From positions 9,920,001-9,984,000 of the forward strand of contig NC_061470.1 in assembly GCF_022581195.2 (NCBI RefSeq): 64,000 nt of DNA, in the 5' to 3' direction. This DNA comes from Helicoverpa zea (Eukaryota; Arthropoda; Insecta; Lepidoptera; Noctuidae). This document shows positions 23,706-33,755 of the stretch, in pieces (the first letter of the stretch is position 1; each line of letters opens with the position of its first letter). A program made the translations under genes and the position numbers. Below the pieces are notes generated by a model. The model was not told where the DNA came from. It ran no database searches and worked only from the letters and a program-made list of their open reading frames with translations.

Positions 23706-26057
23706 ATGCCTCGATCAAGTAGGTCTAGGACAAATCTGAGCGATGAAGAGAAGAAGAAACGTCGACGAGAACAAAAAAAAATGAGCATGCGTAGGGCTCG
23801 AGCTAAGTTAGACGCTGCTGCTTTGGAAGAGCGACGTAGAAAAGATAGAGAGCGATATCAGCGTAAAAAACAAGACGGATTGATTAAAACTATAAAAGAC
23901 TTTACGCCAAGACAACAGCGCCAAATCAGAAAAATGTGGCGCGAAAAAGCAAAGATCAGACGAGAGAAAGAGAAAATCAGAAAACGAACTGAGATAATAC
24001 TCAATGATACACCACCCTCAAGCCCAAGTTCAAGGTTTTCAAGAATTTCATGTGGAAGAGCAGTGAGCGCACGAAATAGGCGACGATTGAAGGCGAAAAC
24101 AGAATTTTTGACTCTTAGATTGCAACTTTTGGAAAAAAAATTAGCTAAATATAGAATGCAAATCTTGAGACTGAAAAAACGTAAAGAGCAAAAAAGGACT
24201 GATCAAGATAGCCTAAAAGAAAAGATACACAATTTTTTACTTGACGATGAGAACAGTAGACTGACTGCCGGTAGAAAAGAAACGATCACGCGACGAAAGG
24301 TGAAAAAACAAATACGGCTTTTAAACGATACGTTACTTAATCTTCATAAGACTTTTATCAACAGGTCTGGGCTCAATATTTCATATGAGACCTTCCGGCG
24401 TCATCGTCCTTTTTGGGTAATATTCCCCACAGCAGCATCAAGAAATACCTGCTTATGTTCCATATGTACCAACAATAATTACATTGTTTTTGCACTACAC
24501 CAATCAAAAATTTTGCCTTATTCTAAGGCTTCTCAGCTTGCCAAGTCCCTTTGTTGCAATTCTGAGCTTAATGTTGCTTGTTTAGAACGCAGATGTGCAC
24601 ACTGTTCTGATAAAAACGTGAATTTCAATATCGTAAACGGGGGTGACACAATCGTTTACGAAAGATGGGTTACTAAAAATGTTAATGTTATTATTAAAGG
24701 CCAGGAAAAACAAGTAAAGAAAACTATTAAGGAAAAGGTGAAAACGTCTCAACTATTGCTTACCAATATTTTAAAATTAAATTTACCTATTTATATGCAA
24801 CACCTCGCAAATCATTATAATCAGCTTAGAGCTATTAATTTCATAAAGCAAAATCTTACATCCTCTGATGGCCTATTACACATTGATTTTTCTGAAAATT
24901 ATGGATGTAAGTATGGAACTGAAATTCAATCTGCTCATTTCGGCGGGTCTAAGGGACAGTTGTCTTTACATACTTGTGTTTATTATTCTAAAAATAAACA
25001 ACAGTCCCAAAGTTCAATAAAGACTACATGTATCTGCACAGTTTCTCAAGATTTAAGACATGATCCCGTACTCATTTGCGCTCATTTAAAACCAGTGTTG
25101 GAACAAATTAAATTACTTACCCCAGATTTGAAAGATCTACATATTTTAAGCGATGGACCTACAACCCAATACCGGAACAAAACTATGTTCCAAATGATAG
25201 TGAACTATATTGGTACTGTTTCTGGTGCTGAAACAATAACGTGGCATTTTTCTGAAAGAGGTCACGGGAAAGGCGCACCCGATGGCGTTGGCGGCTGTCT
25301 CAAGAGAACCTGTGACAAAGCTGTTGCAAACGGAAGAGACATAATTGATCTCGATACTTTCATTGACTGCTCGAAAATCAATTGCAAAGGCATTATGGTA
25401 ATTCCAATTGACGATTCACATGTGCCTGAGATACAAAATATAGCAGATGCAATTAATGTTTACCCGTTTAAAGGAACTTTTAAAATCCACCAAATTACCT
25501 GGAGCATCAGTGAGCCAAACATACTCCACGCTAGAAGACTGAGCTGTATCGTATGTGCTGCCGACACAAAATGTCCTCATTTTGAAATGGGCCTAATACC
25601 AGTGCAGTCTATCCACTTACCTGGAAGTACATCTAGTTCAACATCAACTGGTATACCAAGTCCAGTAGCTCCTTCTCCAGGAACTGCATCAGCATCGACT
25701 GTTACTGGACCTGGAACACCGATACCTTTTATGGAGACTCCATCTCCAGACCTATTTTTAAATGTACCTCAGCCACTGACCCCAAAGAAAAGATTTAACT
25801 CAGATGATTCCGTTTCTATGTCACCAGGCAAGATATTAAGACCAGTTAACTTAGACGATAGTGATGAAAAGTCACCTCCTAAGAGAAGCGAACCACATCT
25901 TGGAATCTTTGATAATAGTGACGATGAAAACTCACCACCTACGAAGCCTCAAAAACGTTTAGCCTTCTTCGGCGATGGTGATGAAGAAAACTCGCCTCCT
26001 AAAATATGTAGACAACCAGCTGTGGCCTCTAGTGATAGCGATGAAGACATTTTTTAA
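23706..26057 (+). CDS. transposase-like protein with Cys cluster and DSxENY / SDGPxxQY / GHGKGxxDG blocks
   Basis: The single intact ORF of 783 codons starts just after a predicted splice acceptor. Residues 1-190 are very Lys/Arg-rich and probably coiled-coil or DNA-binding. A Cys cluster follows, with C249/C251/C254 and a CC-x7-C-x4-C-x2-C pattern at 283-300, plausibly zinc-binding. The core has LHIDFSENYGCKY (Asp394), HILSDGPTTQYRN (Asp483) and WHFSERGHGKGAPDGVGG (Glu517), an order consistent with an RNase-H-fold DDE nuclease, though that is inference. A Ser/Pro/Thr-rich linker (about 640-715) leads to acidic repeats of the form D-S-D-E-x-S-P-P near the C-terminus. I recognise this as an uncharacterised, repetitive family of animal genomes but cannot name a superfamily. 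A co-opted host gene is possible; the flanking ends favour a mobile element. Confidence 0.75.
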   Translation: MPRSSRSRTNLSDEEKKKRRREQKKMSMRRARAKLDAAALEERRRKDRERYQRKKQDGLIKTIKDFTPRQQRQIRKMWREKAKIRREKEKIRKRTEIILNDTPPSSPSSRFSRISCGRAVSARNRRRLKAKTEFLTLRLQLLEKKLAKYRMQILRLKKRKEQKRTDQDSLKEKIHNFLLDDENSRLTAGRKETITRRKVKKQIRLLNDTLLNLHKTFINRSGLNISYETFRRHRPFWVIFPTAASRNTCLCSICTNNNYIVFALHQSKILPYSKASQLAKSLCCNSELNVACLERRCAHCSDKNVNFNIVNGGDTIVYERWVTKNVNVIIKGQEKQVKKTIKEKVKTSQLLLTNILKLNLPIYMQHLANHYNQLRAINFIKQNLTSSDGLLHIDFSENYGCKYGTEIQSAHFGGSKGQLSLHTCVYYSKNKQQSQSSIKTTCICTVSQDLRHDPVLICAHLKPVLEQIKLLTPDLKDLHILSDGPTTQYRNKTMFQMIVNYIGTVSGAETITWHFSERGHGKGAPDGVGGCLKRTCDKAVANGRDIIDLDTFIDCSKINCKGIMVIPIDDSHVPEIQNIADAINVYPFKGTFKIHQITWSISEPNILHARRLSCIVCAADTKCPHFEMGLIPVQSIHLPGSTSSSTSTGIPSPVAPSPGTASASTVTGPGTPIPFMETPSPDLFLNVPQPLTPKKRFNSDDSVSMSPGKILRPVNLDDSDEKSPPKRSEPHLGIFDNSDDENSPPTKPQKRLAFFGDGDEENSPPKICRQPAVASSDSDEDIF

Positions 26058-26068
26058 ACGTATTTTGT

Positions 26069-26305
26069 CTTCTGTGGTACATAAAGTCCAAAGAAGTTTA
26101 TCTTCTGTGGACTTCATATTCCACATTTCTTTAAAGACTTTATGTTATGTGACATAGTCATTATTTTGTTAAATTTTAATCGTTTTAGCTTTAAACTATA
26201 ATTTGTGTTTGAAATATAAGGCTGATTATATCGTAATTAAGAGTGATTTTCAATTTTAAGACTGATTTTGATCTCTTCTGTGGCATACCTGTCACTTCTG
26301 TGAAC
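26069..26305 (+). repeat. right subterminal motif cluster (four CTTCTGTG copies)
   Basis: Copies start at 26069 ('cttctgtggtac'), 26102 ('cttctgtggact'), 26275 ('cttctgtggca') and 26295 ('cttctgtgaac'), all plus strand. An AATAAA at 26306-26311 directly follows and could end the transposase mRNA. Confidence 0.65.
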
Positions 26306-26454
26306 AATAAAAAAAAATAAAGTTCCATAATTATTATAATTCGCAAAAACGATCTTGTTTCTTATTTTCATGATAATATATTTGTTGATATCTAATAAAT
26401 AAACGTAATTTTATATCATTTCACGACCTTTTTATTTTTTATTTTTTCATACTG

Positions 26455-26479
26455 CGTTTTGTGTATGACCCGATTGTGT
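26455..26479 (-). repeat. right terminal inverted repeat and target duplication
   Basis: 'cgttttgtgtatgaccc' (26455-26471) mirrors the left end with two 1-nt indels and is followed by GATTGTGT (26472-26479). Confidence 0.6.
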
Positions 26480-27149
26480 TTCCAACATGTATCAGTGCGT
26501 TTGACTGTATAAATAGACATCGGAATAAAAGATAGTTTTCTACTTTTATGTTGTTTCCTTTTTTTGGTAATTTATTGCACGCGATATACTGTGTACTTAT
26601 AAGTTATTGTGCATTTAATTTTGAAGAGGTTCTAATGAGATGCACAACGTCTTATTTAATCATTTAAATCGGGATGAAAGTATTCCAAGTTATTCCTAAA
26701 AGTTATTCCTAACCTAAAAACAAAACATAACAAACTGACGTTCCGTTATACGCGCAAACTCGATAGTTGTTTAAAAGAGAATAATTGGATCGTGTATATC
26801 GTTAAAAGATACTAGAAATATAAAATTACCTTTAAATAATAAAAAGTAATATTTTCAACCGCATAGATATTTGTTTTATAATCATAGTTATTTATTTTTC
26901 ATCAAAATGCACTTAATAAAGTAATGTAAAAAGGAACGGCGCATAGAATTCGGAACGATTGAACGAATGATTTAAATATTTGTTGCTTATAATCTGTGGA
27001 TATTATTTGAACCACAGACAAATCGAAGTACCAAACAGTCTTCTCTTAGCCTACGTTTTGTAATAAGGATGTAAAGACTATCGTAAGTACCGTAACAAAC
27101 CAAGACGTCTTCAGTCTGGTTTAAACTACTACTTGCGGCAGTTTTTATA
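26480..27149. other. intergenic, no gene
   Basis: AT-rich sequence with short ORFs only and no recognised repeat. Confidence 0.45.
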
Positions 27150-27800
27150 ATAAGAGGGTTAATGACTAAAAACCGTCGTGTTCCGTCGTAGGCCTTTTTA
27201 TGTGCTAGGGCCGCGGTATCTCTTTCGAACAACCCGCAGCCCCGGCAGGCCTTGGCCCCATTGGGCCCCGCTGGGGTTGCTGACATCTCTTTGAGGAGCG
27301 CGTGGAACAACGCGCGCCGCAGACACGGGTCTGTTGTCTAAAAATAGATATGAGCGATGAGCCACCCGAACTCACCGCCCACAGACCCATGCCTACGTGG
27401 AGTCGTCTCGCGACACCCGGCGCCCGTGGTGTCTACCTGCTCCAGCGCGGCGGCCAGGATGAGAGGTGCGAACTCTCTGGCGTTCCGCCTCCTCCTTCTC
27501 GAGCATGACTGCTTCGCAGAAGGAGGCGACGGCATCCCATTCCCTCTCGCCCCGGACCATGGCCTGAACCAGGGCCGGACGCGAGAGGTCGCCGCTGCCT
27601 AAAGCCTCGACGAGGACACGGCGGTTGGCGGTTGGCGGTGGGGCTATCCCCACAGTGGTGACACCCGGGCGCCTCCTCACGATCGATTCGATTCAGGTAC
27701 CTCCCGAAACAACCGTGTCCGGTGAGGACCTGACCCCTGTCGCCACCTAAGGCGCGGCCAACTACTTCCGCGCGCACTACGCTTTTAATTAGCAATGCTG
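27150..27800 (-). pseudogene. R1-type LINE 3' fragment (end of ORF2 plus 3' UTR)
   Basis: On the minus strand the frame 27795-27433 reads GDRGQVLTGHGCFGRYLNRI and then CHHCGDSP. The frame 27680-27393 reads ALVQAMVRGEREWDAV and GRRAGAGRHHGRRVSRDDST. This is the zinc-knuckle C-terminus characteristic of R1-like retrotransposons, broken by a frameshift. The GC-rich composition contrasts sharply with its surroundings. Family C sequence follows as 3' UTR (27150-27240). Confidence 0.75.
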
Positions 27801-27833
27801 TCCGAATACCCGCGATAGATTTTAAAGTGATTA

Positions 27834-27926
27834 AAAAATGTATTATTGGATTTAATGAAATAACGTTTTTGTAAGTATACCTTTTTATGTAAAATAAATC
27901 ATTGAATTATATTTTATGTCATTTTT
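27834..27926 (+). repeat. block resembling the P450-1 3' UTR
   Basis: 'acctttttatgtaaaataaa' plus 't.attgaattat', and upstream 'aaaaaatgtattattg', match 14097-14215. It is either the 3' end of a lost P450 copy or a repeat shared by both places. A short 'tacgacggctag' at about 27953 also occurs after P450-2 (about 21189). Confidence 0.5.
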
Positions 27927-28084
27927 ACTTTACTTATAGTATTGTTATAATACGACGGCTAGCGGAACTATAAAGCTCTATATTTATAAGCATGTGTGTG
28001 GAGATTTGTTACTTCTGCGCGCTCAAACGCCTGAACAAATGTTATAGAATTTGTTGTGCAGAAAACACACAGTAAAAAAAAAAC

Positions 28085-28235
28085 AGGCAGTCAGAACCCA
28101 GTACATCTGACACCAGTCTCACCAAGGGGGTTGCCCGGGCAACTGGGTTAAGGAGGTCAGATAGGCAGTCGCTCCTCAAAAAAGACTGGTACCCAGCTGC
28201 GTCTAGTTAGACTGGAAGCCAACATCTAGTTGGGA
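28085..28235 (-). repeat. dispersed repeat family A
   Basis: 'tctgacaccagtctcaccaa' and 'ttgcccgggcaactgggtta' are the reverse complement of 55250-55310. Confidence 0.65.
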
Positions 28236-28801
28236 TGATAGTGTGCAGAAAACAGATAGGTACCCTCAATTTACACATAGGTGAGACAGCAGAGCAGGTG
28301 AAACTGCAGGTAGAAGCGAGTTTAGATCATGTAGGTATTGTTACCATCTACTATGTATATCCCCGTCTAATTAATATCAATTTAGTTTTTGTAACTGCGT
28401 AATCATTAAATGATGCTGCAGTAACAAAAACTAAATGCTAAGCTGATGTAATCGTAATCAAAAATATGTGATCGTTTCATCACCTGGCAACGGGCAGTGA
28501 TTCATAAATCAAAGTAGTGTCATTGGACCATATTTAGCATGTTGTATGCCTGTGCGCAGATATACGCGAGATACAGTTGATTTTATATGGTCTTATAACT
28601 GGCATACAAGAGGTTAATAGAGTTATAAGAGGTAATCTGACGAGCTCGGTTGCTTAGTGACGTATTTTTCATCCTTGATCTGTACTTGCTAGGTGTACCA
28701 TATTTTAATGTCATTAAAGTACTTAATGATGCAATGTAATCAAAACTAATCTCATTTCAACACTTGGCTATGTATATTATTTCATAATTTCACTCAAACT
28801 A

Positions 28802-28945
28802 AGGAAGGGAACGACTAAAGAAACGATGGATGGGTTGTGTGAAAGTCTACGTGACTAGAAATAATGTTACTTGTGAGATTACGGCATACAGAAGATAATG
28901 GAAAAATAGGCTTAAGGCTAGGTGGATACTGTTTCGGACTAGGAT
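28802..28945 (+). repeat. decayed RTE LINE tail
   Basis: 'aaagaaacgatggatgggtt' and 'gtgtgaaagtctacgtgact' correspond to a degenerate RTE coding tail. A related copy is at 29590-29725. Between them, 28946-29589 contains an unusual G- and C-rich patch at 29113-29215 but no recognised gene. Confidence 0.4.
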
Positions 28946-29589
28946 TTCATAAAATTCCCTGTTTACATCATCTATTATAAACATTAGCGTATTTCATGTT
29001 CTCGAACACAGCTCATCACGAATATACTGTTACCTTTGTATATCTGTATTGCATAATTTTTTCTTTGTTTACGTCAGCATCTGACGTATGCAAAAATACA
29101 AACATTACGATTGGGGGGTGTGTGCGCTGACGTCACATTGGGAAACAGCTGACTCGCGCGCAGTGATGCCACGCCCACCTTGTGACGTCACTACCCCCCC
29201 CCTCTCTTACCCCGCACCTCTGAAAGTCTGACTATCAAATGAGTACAATTGCAGTCAAGGTCAACTCAAAGACAACGTTGAATCATTCGCCAGTGTGACA
29301 ACCAATTTTAGATTCGGAGATAAGTCTGCGAAATTATTTGAAAAGTTAGCCACGAATCTGTGGAACTTTTTTGATGGTTTTCTATTTTTATGAAAGTTGT
29401 TAGAAGGTGTTTCACAAGAGAGTTGGTTGGAAGATTATGCCCCTGGAAGACTACGGCTACTAAGAAAAAAATGGGGTGTTCCCTAGCAGAACCAATGAGC
29501 CCTTTACATAAAAAGAAATCACGAACCGCCCTTGTTTATGGAATCATTTCATTCTTATATAGCGAACATTTATCCAGCTGAAAAGTCGA

Positions 29590-29725
29590 AAGAAGAGACT
29601 ACTAAAGAAAGGTTTGATGGATTGTGTGAAAGACGACCTTATGGCTAGAAAGTCACCTAGAGGTGACATCATACCTATATAGAAAAAGACAAGTATAAAA
29701 ATAGGTAAATGGGCAGGAGGATGAT
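29590..29725 (+). repeat. decayed RTE LINE tail, second copy
   Basis: 'ggtttgatggattgtgtgaa' followed by 'aagtcacctagaggtgacat' resembles 28802-28945. It ends in a 'ggaggatgatgg' tail. Confidence 0.4.
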
Positions 29726-30160
29726 GGTATATGTATGATATATCATGTATTTTTTGTTTCGAGATATACCTCTTTTTCTGGGCATTCCCCTCATTAAATC
29801 TCGTCAGCAACAAAAACCAATAAGAACATAACTGTTGGTAGCTGATGTAATAAAAGTTCTCAATCTGAAAGCATTTCATTGAATTTCATCAGCTAGGAAC
29901 AAAACTTATCGACTCGATTCATATCAGTTTTGAACCTAAATTTAGCCAAATCATAACGGATGAGATATGAAATTATCAGTCAGATACTAAGTAGCTAAAA
30001 ATATCATTTTTATCAACAATGATGTAAAAATGCTATTTGTAGTATCAAGCTTAGCATGTTATCTTGTTGGGTTACCATGCTTCTAAATTCATTGCAAAGT
30101 TGATCATCATCATTATTCATCATTCTTCCCCTGCCTTTTTATTCTTTGCGGTCAGTCATC

Positions 30161-30362
30161 TCTACTAATATTATAGAGAGGAAAACTTTGTTTGATTGTT
30201 TGTTTGGTTGTAATGGATAAACTCAAAAACTACTGGACCGATTTTAAATATTCTTTCACCATTAGAAAGCTATATTATTTGCAAGTAACATAGGCTATAT
30301 TTTTTCCTGGTGCGGGCAGTAGCTCCCACGGGACGCGGGTGAAACCGCGGGAAAACAGCTAG
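30161..30362 (+). mobile_element. Helitron-like non-autonomous element (family B), complete copy
   Basis: It starts TCTACTAATATTATAGAGAG and ends CTAG, directly followed by T. A stem CGCGG/CCGCG with loop GTGAAA lies about 14 nt before the terminal CTAG. The 5'-TC, the 3' hairpin plus CTRR terminus and the absence of terminal inverted repeats are Helitron hallmarks. About ten partial copies occur in the window. Confidence 0.65.
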
Positions 30363-31103
30363 TATCCTATATCCGACATCATCCCACAAGCAATATTATT
30401 TCAAGCCACATTGCCTTCCACAAAATCTACCCATCATTTCTTTGGTCATCTTCTTCCTCTCTGTCTATTAACCCAACATCTTCCTGAGACGCAATCCTCT
30501 ATCTCATTTCTAAACGCAATGCCCAGCATAGACATCCTTTAAAATATTGGCCCAGACAATCCAACCAAGGTCAAAGTTTTTTTGAAAATTCCAGCAATAG
30601 TGATTTTGGATTTGCCTACGACGTTATAACTTTGTGATATCAGATTCTTTTTATAGCATAAATAATAATATCTTATCACGGTCCGACATACTTGTCAAAA
30701 ATACGTACATACCTACCTACACGTAAAACGGTGACCACAATTTTGTGGGCATTCCAGTAATGTGTGTGACCGGAGACTGTTAGGACAGCGTAATTCTTGT
30801 GCCTGCTGTAATAAAAATACTACTTTATATTTGGTTTAAAATGGATTGATGTATCAAGTATTAATATTGATGGTATCTACAATTAGTTTATTTGAACCAT
30901 GACCTTACATAAGCCCAATAAAACTCATATCGACTCAATGCTCAGCGAATTACAATCATGAAAAAAAGTCACTTTTTTATTGGGTAATTTTTGTATGACA
31001 TGTAAAATTTGAAAAATAAAAGTAGATAATACAACATGTACGGTTATCATGACGATCATTTTTCAACAATTGACAAATTACTAATGAACATTCCTAAATA
31101 ACT

Positions 31104-31191
31104 ACAAAAGCGTGGACACAGCACGATACGTAATACATGAATTTATCTTTCGAAGTATATAAACACGGTCACACCTCCCACGTTATGCAGT
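31104..31191 (+). promoter_or_regulatory. P450-3 core promoter and upstream block
   Basis: 'acaaaagcgtggaca' (31104-31118) occupies the position of the 'acaaacgcatggtca' block of P450-1 and contains GCGTG, the core of xenobiotic-response elements. TATATAAA is at 31156-31163 and an initiator CAGT at 31188-31191. The promoter looks intact although the gene is broken. Confidence 0.7.
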
Positions 31192-31209
31192 AACTACAAG
31201 TTGTGAATC

Positions 31210-32984
31210 ATGATCACTTTACTTCTGTTGTTCGCGGTATTTTCGATAATATCCGCGATTTACCTCTTATCAAAGAAAAAGTTTCAATATTGGGAGAAAA
31301 AGAAAGTGCCACACCCATCTCCGGTTGCTCTTCTAGGAAATTTTGGGAATTATATTTTGCAGAGGCAATTTCTCGGAGATATTGTACAGGAAATATGTGA
31401 CAAATTCCCGAACGCACCGTACATCGGTGCTTACTACGCCACAGAACCGGCTCTGATCGTTAAAGACCCTGAACTCATCAAGCTCGTCATCACCAAGGAC
31501 TTCTACTTCTTCAGTAACCGTGAAGTAGCGGAGTTCAGTAACCGGGAAAAGTTAACACAGAACCTCTTCGCCACTTCTGGAAATCAATGGAAGGTGTTAC
31601 GTCAGAACCTGACTCCTGTGTTTACCTCCGCGAAGATGAAGAACATGTTTCATTTGATCGAAAAGTGTTCTCACGTATTTGAGGATTTTCTTGACAAGGA
31701 AGCCAAAAGCGACGAGGTCGAAATGAGGGCTCTTATAGCGAGATACACGATGGATTGCATTGGAACCTGTGCATTTGGCGTTGACACGAGAACAATGGAC
31801 AAAACGGAGAATAATCCGTTTACAGCAGTTGGCAACAGTATTTTTATACTGGACTGGTTCCAATCATTCAAGTTCACGCTGAGAAGTATCTATCCCTCAA
31901 TTTTCTATGCCCTGAGATATACAACACTTCCACCAATGGTCGAAGCATTCTTCACCAACTTAATGACTGGAGTCTTTAAGGGGCGCAACTATACGCCCAC
32001 ATCTCGGAATGACTTCGTAGATTTCGTACTAAAATGGAAACACGATAAAACAATCACAGGGGACAGTCTAGAAAACTTGAAATCTAATTCACAGAAGAAA
32101 GTGAGTTTAGAAGTCGATGATGATCTCTTAGTGGCGCAGTGCTTCATATTTTTCGCTGCTGGATATGAAACTTCAGCCACTACTTTGAGTTTCACTTTGT
32201 ATGAGTTAGCGAAAAATCCTGAAGCTCAGAAGAGAGCTATAGCCGAGGTGGACGATTATCTGCGGCGTCATAACAATGAGCTGAAGTACGAGTGCCTTTC
32301 GGAATTGCCATTTGTAGAAGCGTGCTTTGACGAGACCCTTCGTAAATATCCAGTTCTGAGTGTGCTAGCTCGTGAAGTGGCAGAAGATTATACTTTCCCT
32401 TCTGGATTGAAGGTAGAGAAAGGGCTGCGTATATTACTGCCTCTCTATCACTTGCACCATAACCCGGAGTACTTCCCGGATCCGGAGGAGTATCGGCCGG
32501 AGCGGTTCCTGCCTGAGAACTAGCATAACATCAGGCCGTACACTTACATGCCCTTCGGTGACGGCCCAAGGCTCTGTATCGGTAAGTTTTAAACGTATGT
32601 AGGTTTCATTTAATTTCTGGCATCATAATTTGCCACGATGCTATGACGTAGTAACAGTAGTGCTTTAAGAATATATTTTTAGCTTGCGTAAAGTTTCAAC
32701 TTGTGCTCAATTTACTATGATTTATGTTTTTTTTTTGTCAATATAAAAACTTTGCTTCAAAAATAACCATTATAATTTTGTCCCCAGGCATGAGGTTCGC
32801 TAAAATGCAGATGACAGCGGGAATAATAACCTTGCTGAAGAAGTACCGTTTGGAACTGGCTCCAGGGATGAAGACGAAGGTGGAATTCCAGCCCAAGTCA
32901 ATGGTCACGCAGGTCATTGGAGGAATCAAGCTGAAAATGATTGAAAGGGAGGGATGGGAAGAACGATTGCTAAAGAAACTCTAA
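31210..32984 (+). pseudogene. P450-3: CYP6 family (CYP6AE-like) gene with a premature stop
   Basis: The structure is exon 1 31210-32581, a 206-bp intron and exon 2 32788-32984. Codon 438 (32521-32523) is TAG where the paralogues have AAG (Lys). Translation would end 18 residues before the haem-ligand Cys, leaving a 437-aa protein with WKVLR, AGYETS, ETLR and PERF but no haem. The sequence after the stop is undamaged: FGDGPRLCIG, splice donor, acceptor and a full exon 2. No frameshift or other stop was seen, so the lesion is recent, polymorphic or a sequencing error. The closest paralogue is P450-4. Confidence 0.88.
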
Positions 32985-33189
32985 TATTCGTCTGACAAAA
33001 TCACTGACTTCATGACTGACCGATGTTGACTCCTGATCAGATTGAAGAGTGTGATTGGCATTTTTATAATAAGCTTAATTGTCAGTGATGTTAGAAAATT
33101 ACAATTTTGTTAGCAAAATCAGTGAACATAGAACCAAGAATTTGTTTACTAGTATATAACCTCCTCCTTTTTGGGAAGTCGGTTAATTA

Positions 33190-33195
33190 AATAAA
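33190..33195 (+). terminator. poly(A) signal of P450-3
   Basis: AATAAA lies about 206 bp after the exon 2 stop. Confidence 0.45.
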
Positions 33196-33599
33196 GTAGG
33201 CAATAGTTTATTTTCTTTTCTTTGATTTCGTGAAGAGAAAGATTTAGATGCTGCTTTCTTTTTTTGTATTATTTTTTAAATAAAGCATTATAAAGCAATT
33301 CTTACCCTACTTATTTTCTTCAAGCCATTCTTTTGTTTGTGACGGGAGAACTATGTCGCCATTTTGTTTTTTTTTGCTGACGCGGAATGATTCAGTGATT
33401 GCTGATTCCGTGTCAAGTAAAAGTATTTCAAAACGATTAGCGATGGTCGGAACGTGTAAATTCGTTTATGCTCACTATGGTTTGTGAACTTCTCAAAACT
33501 AAATTCAAACATAATATTCTCCTTAAATTATTTCAATTATACCTACATACATACAAAGATATAACAATGAGTACAGTGAGATTTAAGGTTTACACAGTT

Positions 33600-33755
33600 A
33601 TCTATGTTAATATTATAGAGAGATTTTTTATTTGGTTTGCTATTTGTACACTCTCACTGTTGGGAAGCCACACTATTCCTGTGCTACATAGGCCTCTTTA
33701 GTCCGGGTACTGAAATTCCAGAGACGAGGGTGAAACCAAGGACAGCAGCTATTAA
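33600..33755 (+). repeat. diverged Helitron-like (family B) copy
   Basis: It begins with 'tctatgttaatattatagag' and ends near 'gagggtgaaaccaaggacag', following the order of the 30161-30362 element with many substitutions. Confidence 0.45.

Larger units (their letters stand above)
22758..26471 (+). mobile_element. DNA transposon-like element with a 783-aa ORF; family not named
   Basis: The element is bounded by 'gaggtcatacacaaacg' (22758-22774) and the near reverse complement 'cgttttgtgtatgaccc' (26455-26471). Directly outside each end is GATTGTGT (22750-22757 and 26472-26479), an 8-bp direct repeat consistent with a target-site duplication. The 3.7-kb interior holds one intact ORF, a likely non-coding first exon, and ten copies of a TTCTGTGG-containing motif between the ORF and the ends. 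Eight-bp duplications are known for hAT, P and Zisupton-type (KDZ) transposons; I could not place the ORF in any of these. The terminal repeats are short and contain two 1-nt indels, which is the weakest point of the boundary call. Confidence 0.7.

Noticed and set aside
23706..26057. Naming the 783-aa protein a KDZ/Zisupton, hAT or P transposase
   Set aside because: The 8-bp duplication fits several superfamilies, and the visible motifs did not let me assign one without a profile search.
27302..27602. Plus-strand GC-rich ORFs
   Set aside because: The minus strand encodes the R1-type zinc-knuckle tail; plus-strand frames are shadows.
31597..31863. Minus-strand ORFs repeated over P450-3 and P450-4
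   Set aside because: They recur only because the P450 exons on the other strand are conserved.
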